NCBI RefSeq assembly: GCF_009733595.1
Contig: NZ_WOFH01000005.1
Coordinates: forward strand, 408,406-472,405
Source of the DNA: Actinomadura litoris
Lineage (GTDB): Bacteria; Actinomycetota; Actinomycetes; Streptosporangiales; Streptosporangiaceae
Length of the DNA stretch: 64,000 nt
Reading direction: 5' to 3'
The notes beneath the pieces are model-generated. The model was not told the DNA's origin, searched no databases, and saw nothing but the letters and a program-made list of their open reading frames with translations. A program made the translations under genes and the position numbers. Of this stretch, positions 57,266 to 64,000 are shown one piece after another (positions within the stretch are counted from its first letter, which is position 1; each line of letters opens with the position of its first letter).

Positions 57266-58882
57266 GTGCCTCTCCGTGATGGACGTCTGAGCCACGACCT
57301 CGACCCCTCCGACCGCTCCCCGCAGGACGCCTGCGGTGTGTTCGGCGTCTGGGTCCCCGCTGACCAGGCGTCGCGAGCAGAAGTGAGCAAGCTCACCTAC
57401 TTTGGCCTGTACGCGCTTCAGCACCGCGGGCAGGAGTCGGCCGGGATCGCGGTCAGCGACGGGTCCCGTATCGTCGTTTTCAAGGACATGGGCCTCGTCG
57501 CCCAGGTCTTCGACGAGTCGGTGCTGAACACGCTCCGTGGTCACATCGCCGTCGGACACTGCCGATACTCCACGACCGGCTCGCCCACGTGGGAGAACGC
57601 GCAGCCCACCTTCAGGTCGACCGACTCGGGCGGGTTGGCGCTGGTCCACAACGGCAACCTGATCAACACGCCCGAACTCGCCGCGCGGCTGGAGCCCGGG
57701 GTGTTGACCGCGACCAGCGACACCGAGGTGCTGGCCGCGTTGCTCGCCACCGAGGGCAAGCGCGCGGAGACCACCGCGGCGGTGGACGCGCGTGGTGACA
57801 ATGGCCACACTTCCGCCCCGTCCGAAGATCTTCGTTCCCTCGGGCAGGGTGCCGCCTCGGTGAACGGTGGGGCCAGGCTCCTCCATGACGGTCACGATGA
57901 GCCGGTGGCGCGGGTCGACGAGGGGCCGTTGGCTGCGGCACGGGAGATCCTTCCTGCTACGCGGGGTGCCTACTCACTTGTCTTCATGGACGAGGGGACC
58001 CTGTACGCCGCGCGCGACCCCGAGGGGATCCGCCCGCTCGTCCTGGGCAACCTTGAGGACCGCGGCTGGGTGGTCGCGTCCGAGACCGCCGCGCTCGACA
58101 TCGTCGGGGCCCGCTTCGTCCGCGAGATCGAGCCCGGCGAGATGGTCGCGATCAACGGCGACGGCGTGCACTCCGAGCGGTTCGCCGAGCCCCGGCCCAA
58201 GGGCTGCCTGTTCGAGTACGTGTACCTGGCCAGGCCGGACACCACGATCGCCGGACGCAGCGTCCAGGCCACCCGCGTCGAGGTCGGGCGCCGGCTGGCG
58301 CGCGAGCATCCCGTCGAGGCCGACATGGTCATCCCGACCCCGGAGTCGGGGACGCCGGCCGCGATCGGATACGCCGAGGCGTCCGGGATCCCCTACGGCC
58401 AGGGGCTGGTGAAGAACTCCTATGTCGGGCGTACCTTCATCCAGCCGTCCCAGACCCTTCGCCAGTTGGGCATCCGCCTCAAGCTGAACCCGCTGCGCGA
58501 GGCCATCGAGGGCAAGCGCCTGATCGTGGTGGACGACTCGATCGTGCGCGGCAACACCCAGCGGGCGATCGTCTCGATGCTGCGGGACGCGGGTGCGGCC
58601 GAGGTCCACGTGCGGATCTCCAGCCCGCCCGTCGCCTGGCCCTGCTTCTACGGGATCGACTTCGCCACGCGCGCCGAGCTGATCGCCGGGAACCTGTCGG
58701 TCGAGGAGGTCCGCGACTCCATCGGCGCCGACTCGCTCGGGTACATCTCGCTGGACGAGTTGATCTCCGCCTCGCACATCGCCAAGGACAACCTGTGCCG
58801 CGCCTGCTTCGACGGCGTCTACCCGATCGAGGTGGAGGAGGCGGCACGCGGGAAACACCTCCTTGAGGTGACCCGCTCCTGA
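57266..58882 (+). CDS. purF: Amidophosphoribosyltransferase PurF with an insert
   Basis: A 538-residue enzyme for the first step of purine synthesis. The GTG at 57266 is chosen because VPLRDGRLSHDLDPSDRSPQ aligns with the start of Streptomyces PurF; no ribosome site precedes it and TAGACT lies 7 bases upstream, suggesting a leaderless message. Cys23 in DACGVFGVW becomes the glutaminase nucleophile after propeptide removal. The phosphoribosyl domain has LIVVDDSIVRGNTQRAIV, and NLCRACFDG is an iron-sulfur Cys motif. Residues about 166-216 are an extra segment (DARGDNGHTSAPSEDLRSLG) absent from typical homologues. Confidence 0.95.
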   Translation: MPLRDGRLSHDLDPSDRSPQDACGVFGVWVPADQASRAEVSKLTYFGLYALQHRGQESAGIAVSDGSRIVVFKDMGLVAQVFDESVLNTLRGHIAVGHCRYSTTGSPTWENAQPTFRSTDSGGLALVHNGNLINTPELAARLEPGVLTATSDTEVLAALLATEGKRAETTAAVDARGDNGHTSAPSEDLRSLGQGAASVNGGARLLHDGHDEPVARVDEGPLAAAREILPATRGAYSLVFMDEGTLYAARDPEGIRPLVLGNLEDRGWVVASETAALDIVGARFVREIEPGEMVAINGDGVHSERFAEPRPKGCLFEYVYLARPDTTIAGRSVQATRVEVGRRLAREHPVEADMVIPTPESGTPAAIGYAEASGIPYGQGLVKNSYVGRTFIQPSQTLRQLGIRLKLNPLREAIEGKRLIVVDDSIVRGNTQRAIVSMLRDAGAAEVHVRISSPPVAWPCFYGIDFATRAELIAGNLSVEEVRDSIGADSLGYISLDELISASHIAKDNLCRACFDGVYPIEVEEAARGKHLLEVTRS

Positions 58883-58979
58883 GGGGCCACGGGCGGCTGT
58901 GGTCGATCTCCTTCCATGCCAGGGTGGGGGATCTGCCGGGTGATGGACTGGATGCGCAAGTGCACGTCGAGAGGACGAG

Positions 58980-60005
58980 ATGACCTCGTATGAGGCCGCC
59001 GGAGTCGACATCGCGGCGGGAGAGCGTGCCGTCGAGTTGATGAAGGCCAGGGTCGCGCGGTCGCGGCGGCCCGAGGTCGTGGACGACGCCAGCGGGTTCG
59101 CGGGCCTCTTCGACGCGTCGGCGTTCCTGCGCTACCGGCGCCCGCTGCTCGCGACGTCCACGGACGGCGTCGGCACGAAGGTCGACCTGGCGCGGCGCCT
59201 CGGGGTCTACACCACCATCGGGCATGACCTGGTCGGCATGGTCATCGACGACCTGGCGGTGTGCGGCGCCGAACCGCTGTTCATGACCGACTACATCGCC
59301 TGCGGCAAGGTCGTGCCCGAGCGCATCGCCGACATCGTGGGCGGGATCGCCGAAGCGTGCGCCCTCGCCGGATGCGCGCTGGTCGGCGGCGAGACCGCCG
59401 AGCACCCCGGGCTCCTCGAAGCCGACGAGTTCGACGTCGCCGGCGCCGGGACCGGTGTCGTCGAGGCGGACGAGCTGCTCGGGCCCGAGCGCGTGCGGCC
59501 GGGCGACGCCGTCATCGCGATGGCGTCGTCGGGGATCCACTCCAACGGGTACTCGCTCGTCCGCCACATCCTGGCGACGACCGATCTCACGCTGGAGTCC
59601 GAGCCCGCCGACCTCGGCCGGTCGCTCGGTGAGGAGCTCCTCACCCCGACCCGCATCTACGCCAAGGACTGCCTCGCCCTCACCGCGCTCGGCGGCGTGC
59701 GCGCGTTCGCCCACATCACAGGCGGCGGCCTGGCCGCCAACCTGGCCCGGTCCCTGCCCGCGACCGTGGACGCCGTGCTGCGCCGGTCCTCGTGGGAGGT
59801 CCCACCCGTGTTCCGGACGCTCCAAGCCCACGGGAACGTCCCCCAAGCGGAGATGGACAAGACTTTCAACCTCGGCGTCGGCATGGCCGCCATCGTCGCC
59901 CCCGACACGGCCGACGAAGCGCTCCGCGTCCTCGCCGACCGTGGCGTCCCCGCCTGGCAGCTCGGTGAGGTCGTTCCGGGCACCGGTACCGCCCTCCTGT
60001 CCTGA
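58980..60005 (+). CDS. purM: Phosphoribosylformylglycinamidine cyclo-ligase PurM
   Basis: A 341-residue AIR synthetase of normal length. Motifs are LATSTDGVGTKVDLARRLG, VIDDLAVCGAEPLFMTDYIA, ALVGGETAEHPGLLE, GDAVIAMASSGIHSNGYSLV and THITGGGL-like AHITGGGLAANLARSL. It closes the imidazole ring of FGAM using ATP. GAGAGGACGAG precedes the ATG. It lies 97 bases after purF on the same strand, so cotranscription is likely. A tandem repeat array begins at its stop codon. Confidence 0.95.
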   Translation: MTSYEAAGVDIAAGERAVELMKARVARSRRPEVVDDASGFAGLFDASAFLRYRRPLLATSTDGVGTKVDLARRLGVYTTIGHDLVGMVIDDLAVCGAEPLFMTDYIACGKVVPERIADIVGGIAEACALAGCALVGGETAEHPGLLEADEFDVAGAGTGVVEADELLGPERVRPGDAVIAMASSGIHSNGYSLVRHILATTDLTLESEPADLGRSLGEELLTPTRIYAKDCLALTALGGVRAFAHITGGGLAANLARSLPATVDAVLRRSSWEVPPVFRTLQAHGNVPQAEMDKTFNLGVGMAAIVAPDTADEALRVLADRGVPAWQLGEVVPGTGTALLS

Positions 60006-60380
60006 CGTTTCCCGCTTGGGGGGCCGTCTCGGCGGTGTGTCGTCGGTTGGCGCCGCGTCGGTATTGCCCTTCTGTGCTGACGTCTCCGGCTTGGGGAGTC
60101 GTCTCGACCGTGCGTGGTCGGTCATCGCTGTACCGGTATCGCTCTCGTGTGCTGGCGTTTCCCGTTTGGGGGCCGTCTTGGCGGTGTGTCGTCGGTTGGC
60201 GCCGCGTCGGTATCGGCCCTCTGTCCTGACGTCTCCGGCTTGGGGAGGCGCCTCGACCGTGCGTGGTCGGTGGTCGGTCGGCGCCGCGTCGGTATCGCTC
60301 TCCTGTGCTGACGTCTCCCGTTGGGGGGGCCGCCTTGGCGGCTTGTTGTCGGCCATCGCCGGCACCTCCGTTCTGCTGAG
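60002..60380. repeat. Five tandem repeats of about 75 bp after purM
   Basis: Units start at CTG(A/G)CG: 60002, 60077, 60152, 60226 and 60308 (periods 75, 75, 74, 82). Two alternating forms are visible: units 1, 3 and 5 carry TCCCG(C/T)TTGGGGGG and GGCGGTGTGTCGTCGG-like sequence; units 2 and 4 carry CTCCGGCTTGGGGAG and CTCGACCGTGCGTGGTCGG. The first unit overlaps the purM stop codon. The bases from 60381 to 60690 have no gene. Confidence 0.85.
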
Positions 60381-60690
60381 TTCGACGGCCTTGTGGGCGG
60401 ATGGTCCGTTTGGGGCTCTGGGGCTGTGTGTTCGGTGTGAGGCGGCTTCTCGCGGCTGGTGTGCCGCAGGGGCTCGACCGCCGTTGAGATCCCGGTCTCG
60501 GAGGGCGTGCGAGCTTGTCGGACCGTCCGGCTTCGGTTCGTTTCGCGGCCTCGGGGGTGCGCCGGTTGGGGGCGGGTGGTCTGTCGGCTTCATGCTCTTC
60601 TTGGCGGTGGGGGCGGGGAAGTGGAATCGCGTTCTGTGGATAACGCGCGAACTTCGGGGGTGGTGGGGACGTCCTAGTTGTGTGATCTTC

Positions 60691-61407
60691 ATGCGGGGGC
60701 GGGCTGAGGGAGCTCAGGAGGGCGCGGGAAGGCTGCTGAGACTCTGGGGATGGGTGAGGCGCTGGGCGGGGCCTCTGGGCGTTCTCGGCGGCCTTGGGGC
60801 GTACGCCGTGCTGGCGCCGATGGGGTGGGCGTACGCGGACACCGCCCGATATCGGTACTCGGTGGAGGGCGTGCCGGAGACGCCGGTCGCGCTGGTGCTG
60901 GGGGCCGGGGTCTGGAGCGGGCAGCCGTCGCCGCTGCTCGCGCGGCGGCTGGATCTGGCCGTGGACCTCTACCGGCGGGGCAAGGTCAAGGTGGTGCTGG
61001 TCTCCGGCGACAATCGGTTCCGGGGCTATGACGAGCCGACGGTGATGCGCGCCTACCTGGTGGGGAAGGGCGTGCCCGAAAGCAAGATCGTCCGGGACTT
61101 CGCCGGGCTGGAGACGTGGGACTCCTGCACGCGCGCCAGACGGATCTTCGGCGTCACGAAGCTGACCGTCGTCACGCAGGACTTCCACCTGCCGCGGGCG
61201 GTCGCGCTCTGCCGGGCGGCGGGGATCGAGACCTGGGGCGTGGGGGACGACAGCATGGGCGGTTCGCGTACGCAGGCCACCGTGCGGGGTTACGTGCGCG
61301 AACCGCTCGCGATGCTGAAGGCGATGCGGAGCCTCACGCTACGGCCCGATCCGGCGCTGCTCGGCCGGAAGGAGCCGGGGGTGGAGCAGGCCCTGGCCTC
61401 CCCCTGA
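60691..61407 (+). CDS. SanA/YdcF-like DUF218 membrane protein
   Basis: A 238-residue protein. An N-terminal membrane helix (LGVLGGLGAYAVLAPMGWAY) anchors an extracellular DUF218 domain with VALVLGAGVWSGQPSPLLAR, RRGKVKVVLVSGDNRFRGYD, EPTVMRAYLVGKGVPESKIV, ETWDSCTRARRIF and TVVTQDFHLPRAVALCRAAG. Related SanA proteins affect envelope permeability and vancomycin sensitivity in enterobacteria; the enzymatic role is unproven. The ATG at 60691 has no clear ribosome site. A longer frame reaching back into purM is a shadow. Confidence 0.85.
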   Translation: MRGRAEGAQEGAGRLLRLWGWVRRWAGPLGVLGGLGAYAVLAPMGWAYADTARYRYSVEGVPETPVALVLGAGVWSGQPSPLLARRLDLAVDLYRRGKVKVVLVSGDNRFRGYDEPTVMRAYLVGKGVPESKIVRDFAGLETWDSCTRARRIFGVTKLTVVTQDFHLPRAVALCRAAGIETWGVGDDSMGGSRTQATVRGYVREPLAMLKAMRSLTLRPDPALLGRKEPGVEQALASP

Positions 61408-61420
61408 GGAGGCAAACAAA

Positions 61421-61449
61421 CGCCACTGCCCGGGATCCGGGCAGTGGCG
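61421..61449 (-). terminator. Intrinsic terminator for the DUF3073 gene
   Basis: CGCCACTGCCCGG and CCGGGCAGTGGCG form a perfect 13-bp stem with a 3-base loop, followed on the minus strand by TTTGTTTG. It also ends the convergent DUF218 gene. Confidence 0.9.
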
Positions 61450-61462
61450 CCATGTCAGCCGG

Positions 61463-61669
61463 TCAGCCGGAGGTGCCGTCCTTACGGTCCTCCGTGCCGT
61501 AGTCCTCTGCGAAGTCCGCGTACTTCTCGGCGAGCTCGTCATAGGAGTCGTCGCCGGAGTCGTTGACTCCCAGTTCGCTCTTCAGGCGGTCGAGGTCCGT
61601 GTTGCCGCTGTTGTACTTGAGCTGTCGGGCAACCTTTACCTGCTTGGCCTTGGCTCGGCCGCGACCCAT
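61463..61669 (-). CDS. DUF3073 family protein
   Basis: A 68-residue small protein. It begins GRGRAKAKQVKVARQLKYNS and continues DLDRLKSELGV, then an acidic C-terminus (YDELAEKYADFAEDYG). This is the DUF3073 pattern, present in nearly all actinobacteria near purM and bldC. Function is unknown; the basic N-terminus and acidic tail suggest a nucleic-acid- or ribosome-associated role, but this is speculation. The ATG at 61669 has GAGGGGG 8 bases upstream; the longer frame to 61753 is not supported. Confidence 0.92.
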   Translation of the reverse strand: MGRGRAKAKQVKVARQLKYNSGNTDLDRLKSELGVNDSGDDSYDELAEKYADFAEDYGTEDRKDGTSG

Positions 61670-61907
61670 TGGCTCGACCCCCTCGATGGTCAGGGCTTTC
61701 GTGGGCCCATCAACGCGCGCGTGTACCACACGAACCGGTGCCTGATGAGCCATGCGTCAGTCACGGATACAACCGTACCCGTTTTGCGCCCGGCTCGGTA
61801 CATCGACGGTACGTGGCGGCGCTCATGTTGCTTGGAACACCAGTCTATCTAGGCCCTGGCTAGGGAAGACAGGGTCTCGTAACCCACCCGGACACTTAGA
61901 TCACCAA

Positions 61908-61944
61908 GGCCGTCATGGGAAGTTTCGGACAGCCCATGACGGCC
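61908..61944 (-). terminator. Hairpin after vdh
   Basis: GGCCGTCATGGG and CCCATGACGGCC form a perfect 12-bp stem with a 13-base loop, 26 bases beyond the vdh stop. Confidence 0.7.
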
Positions 61945-61969
61945 CCGTGATGGCCTCGTGACGGGTCGC

Positions 61970-63052
61970 TCAGACGAGGATGCCGCGCAACCGGCCGATC
62001 TCCGACATCCGGCGCTCGGCGAGCCGGTCGGCGGCGACCGCCGGGGGGACGCCCTCGTCGGCGGCGAGCGCGAAGATCTTGCGGGTGGTCTCGAAGATGC
62101 CGGAGGCGCGGGCCTTGGCACGGTCGAAGTCGAAGCCGTCGATCTCGTCCGCCACCTGGATCACGCCACCGGAGTTGACCACATAGTCGGGCGCGTACAG
62201 GACGTCCCGGTCGGCGAGGCTCTTCTCTATGCCGGTGTGGGCGAGCTGGTTGTTCGCCGCCCCGCAGACGATCCGGGCCTGGAGGGCGGGGACGGAGTCG
62301 TCGTTCAGGGAACCGCCCAGGGCGCACGGCGCATACACGTCGAGTTCCGTGCGGACCATGGCGTCCTTGTCCGGGACGACCTCCACTTCGGGGTGCTGCG
62401 CCCGGACGCGTTCGACGGCGGCCTCGTTCACGTCGCAGATCACGACGTCCGCGCCGTCCTCGCGCAGGTGCTCGACCAGCCGGTGGCCGACCTTGCCGAC
62501 GCCCTCGACGCCGACGCGGCGGCCATGCAGGGTGGGAGCGCCCCACACGGTCTCGGCGGCGGCGCGCATGCCCTGGAACACGCCGAACGCCGTGAGGATG
62601 GAGGAGTCGCCGGCCCCGCCGTGCGCGACCGTCCTGCCGGTGACGTAACGGGACTCGCGCGCGATGACGTCCATGTCCTCGCTGAAGGTGCCGACGTCGC
62701 AGGCGGTGTAGTAGCGGCCGTTCAGGGTCTGGACGAAACGCCCGTAGGCCCGTAGCAGCGCCTCCGACTTGTCCACCGACGGGTCGCCGATGATGACGGC
62801 CTTGCCGCCGCCGAGGTCCAGCCCCGCCAAGGCGTTCTTGTACGCCATCCCCCGGGACAGGTTCAGGACGTCGGTGAGCGCCTCCTCCTCCGACCCGTAG
62901 GGGTAGAACCGGGTGCCTCCCAGGGACGGGCCCAGGGCGGTGGAGTAGATCGCGATGATGGCGCGCAGGCCGCTGGCCTCGTCTTGGCAGAAGACGACCT
63001 GCTCGTGTCGGGGTTCTGAGCCCTTGTGAGGCGACCCGAAGACATTAGGCAC
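61970..63052 (-). CDS. vdh: Valine/leucine dehydrogenase
   Basis: A 360-residue NAD-dependent amino-acid dehydrogenase. The substrate domain has GPSLGGTRFYPYGSEEEALT and GLDLGGGKAVIIGDP with the catalytic Lys regions, and YYTACDVGTFSEDMDVIA. The nucleotide domain has GVEGVGKVGHRLVEHL, and the C-terminus has ICGAANNQL-like VCGAANNQLAHTGIE. It deaminates branched-chain amino acids to 2-oxoacids, the substrates of the bkd-like complex encoded at 38.8-42.3 kb. The GTG at 63052 has GGAGG upstream. Valine dehydrogenase adjoins bldC/DUF3073 in Streptomyces, which supports the name. Confidence 0.93.
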   Translation of the reverse strand: MPNVFGSPHKGSEPRHEQVVFCQDEASGLRAIIAIYSTALGPSLGGTRFYPYGSEEEALTDVLNLSRGMAYKNALAGLDLGGGKAVIIGDPSVDKSEALLRAYGRFVQTLNGRYYTACDVGTFSEDMDVIARESRYVTGRTVAHGGAGDSSILTAFGVFQGMRAAAETVWGAPTLHGRRVGVEGVGKVGHRLVEHLREDGADVVICDVNEAAVERVRAQHPEVEVVPDKDAMVRTELDVYAPCALGGSLNDDSVPALQARIVCGAANNQLAHTGIEKSLADRDVLYAPDYVVNSGGVIQVADEIDGFDFDRAKARASGIFETTRKIFALAADEGVPPAVAADRLAERRMSEIGRLRGILV

Positions 63053-63225
63053 GGTAGTGCCCTCCTCTCTGTCTCTAGATCAGCCTAAGGGGGCTACATG
63101 CCTGGCCGCCTGCGTATGCGCGTTTCCTCCGGGACGTGATCAGAGACGGGCGGGCGAGGTAACGCGCCCGTCTCGGTGGCCCTGACAGGCCCTCGCCGGG
63201 GCCAGTCTCATGTCACGATGCGGTT

Positions 63226-64000
63226 GTGTTTCCGTACGCCGCGTACCTGCGGGTATATGAGCCGGTGACCGCCTTCCCGCAACCCGCGCGGACCCTGTGG
63301 ACGGCCTACGCGGACTCCAGACGGCGCCCGAGGCGGATCCACGCCCTCGCCGCGGAGCACCGGGAGGCGGCGCGGCGCCTCACCTCCGCGCCGCCCGAGG
63401 TCGTGCCGGACCGCGAGAGCCGCGACGCCTACGTCCGCCGCTCGGACGACATGATCTTCATCTGCCCCTGGGAGACGCGGCTGCGCTCCTGGCTGGCCTT
63501 CGAGCGCTTCCGGGACGAGCGGTCCGCGGGCGTCGCGGCGGCGTTCGTCCCGCCGACGGTGGCGGAGCGGGCGACGAGCGAGTTCGAGCGCTGGAAGCGG
63601 GCGGGCCGATCACTGCGCCCGCACATCCTGACGGATGTCTGGCATGTGCCGCTGGCCTGGTTCGTGCCGTTTGCCCGCTCGGAGCGATGTCTGATGCTCG
63701 GCGCGCCCGGTACCGGATACCGGACGACGTCCGACGCTTTGCAGGAACATGCAGGTCATGGGCCTGCGACGGCCGCTCGTGCGCGTACGCTCATCTATGT
63801 CACCTCGATGGGCGAGGCCCGCCGCAGGGTCGCCTCGGCGCTGCCGGTGGTACGCGCCAACCTCGGCGAGGGGGCCGCGGACGCCGTCCCGCTGTCGGCC
63901 GGACGGCTGGAGGCCCTCGGCCGGTGGCTGGAGGAGTTCCATCCGCGGGCGCTGGTCGAGCTGGACTACGGCGGCCTCGTCCACCTCCTGGACGACCGGA
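63226..64000 (+). CDS. Conserved hypothetical protein, truncated by the window end
   Basis: An open frame from GTG 63226 to the end of the window (258 codons visible, no stop). It reads VFPYAAYLRVYEPVTAFPQP, then RRPRRIHALAAEHREAARRL, ICPWETRLRSWLAFERFRDE, WHVPLAWFVPF and LVELDYGGLVHLLDD. I recall the same YAAYLRVYEP start in a conserved actinobacterial hypothetical beside bldC. No catalytic motif is recognised. There is no obvious ribosome site. In relatives the next gene would be bldC, outside this window. Confidence 0.8.
   Translation, partial: MFPYAAYLRVYEPVTAFPQPARTLWTAYADSRRRPRRIHALAAEHREAARRLTSAPPEVVPDRESRDAYVRRSDDMIFICPWETRLRSWLAFERFRDERSAGVAAAFVPPTVAERATSEFERWKRAGRSLRPHILTDVWHVPLAWFVPFARSERCLMLGAPGTGYRTTSDALQEHAGHGPATAARARTLIYVTSMGEARRRVASALPVVRANLGEGAADAVPLSAGRLEALGRWLEEFHPRALVELDYGGLVHLLDDR

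Noticed and set aside
60002..60380. Possible CRISPR array
   Set aside because: The repeats are directly adjacent units of about 75 bp with alternating types, without short conserved repeats and unique spacers, and no cas genes are present.
58479..60692. A long minus-strand frame covering purF, purM and the 75-bp repeats
   Set aside because: Antisense shadow; the repeat part changes frame between units and shows no conserved protein pattern.
61670..61969. Search for bldC between DUF3073 and vdh
   Set aside because: No frame in this gap resembles the MerR-like BldC; the gene is expected beyond the window end, after the truncated hypothetical gene.

Overview
This 64 kb window is a chromosomal segment of a high-GC actinomycete. 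Coding frames are GC-rich at the third position, GTG and TTG starts are common, and the gene set includes a WhiB-like protein, a PASTA-less membrane Ser/Thr kinase, a Spo0M homologue, two SpoIIAB/RsbW-type ATPases, valine dehydrogenase and a DUF3073 protein. The order SCP-2-like gene, purF, purM, DUF3073, vdh, conserved hypothetical is the arrangement I recall upstream of bldC in Streptomyces and relatives. The CU044_5270-type and choice-of-anchor-P-type proteins point towards Thermomonosporaceae (Actinomadura-like); this placement is inference. No rRNA, tRNA, CRISPR array, insertion sequence or prophage was seen.

Layout. 1-13 kb is a mosaic of regulators and envelope genes: a short PEP-utilising protein, a TetR/AhpD-like pair with a perfect operator, a NarL-type two-component system, a LysE exporter, an HTH protein, a SpoIIAB-like ATPase, a secreted protein, an L,D-transpeptidase lipoprotein, an ECF sigma/CU044_5270 pair and a pentapeptide-repeat membrane protein. 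13-17.5 kb is a polyphosphate module: ppk behind a PHO-box-like repeat, a MutT1-type Nudix/phosphatase, and a convergent CYTH-CHAD gene. 17.8-23 kb carries GNAT, WhiB-like, rhomboid, SDR, a beta-helix membrane protein, Spo0M and a Gdx guanidinium exporter with a guanidine-III riboswitch.

23.2-31.4 kb is a five-gene operon for a probable synthase-dependent, uronic-acid-containing exopolysaccharide: an HAS/Alg8-like GT2, three membrane-anchored right-handed beta-helix proteins and a UDP-sugar dehydrogenase. Its long, relatively AT-rich divergent control region also serves a FadE5-like acyl-CoA dehydrogenase and holds a perfect CRP-type site. 33.8-44.3 kb contains an OmpA-like lipoprotein, a STAND NTPase with TPR and pentapeptide regions, a branched-chain 2-oxoacid dehydrogenase operon and a second beta-helix membrane protein.

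44.3-63 kb is dominated by purine synthesis (purS, purQ, purL, purF, purM), interrupted by a SpoIIAB-like ATPase gene, a membrane protein with a von Hippel-Lindau-type beta domain, a coiled-coil wall hydrolase under a c-di-AMP (ydaO/yuaA) riboswitch, a subtilase and a Ser/Thr kinase. PurL has an approximately 380-residue repetitive N-terminal extension and PurF an approximately 50-residue insert. Tandem repeats lie before purS, before purF and after purM. The window ends inside a conserved hypothetical gene.

Strongest leads for something undescribed: the VHL-like protein with an intact hydroxyproline-pocket pattern, the uronic-acid exopolysaccharide operon, the PurL extension, and the STAND NTPase with a translationally coupled 39-codon ORF. 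All family names come from reading motifs; no database search was run.
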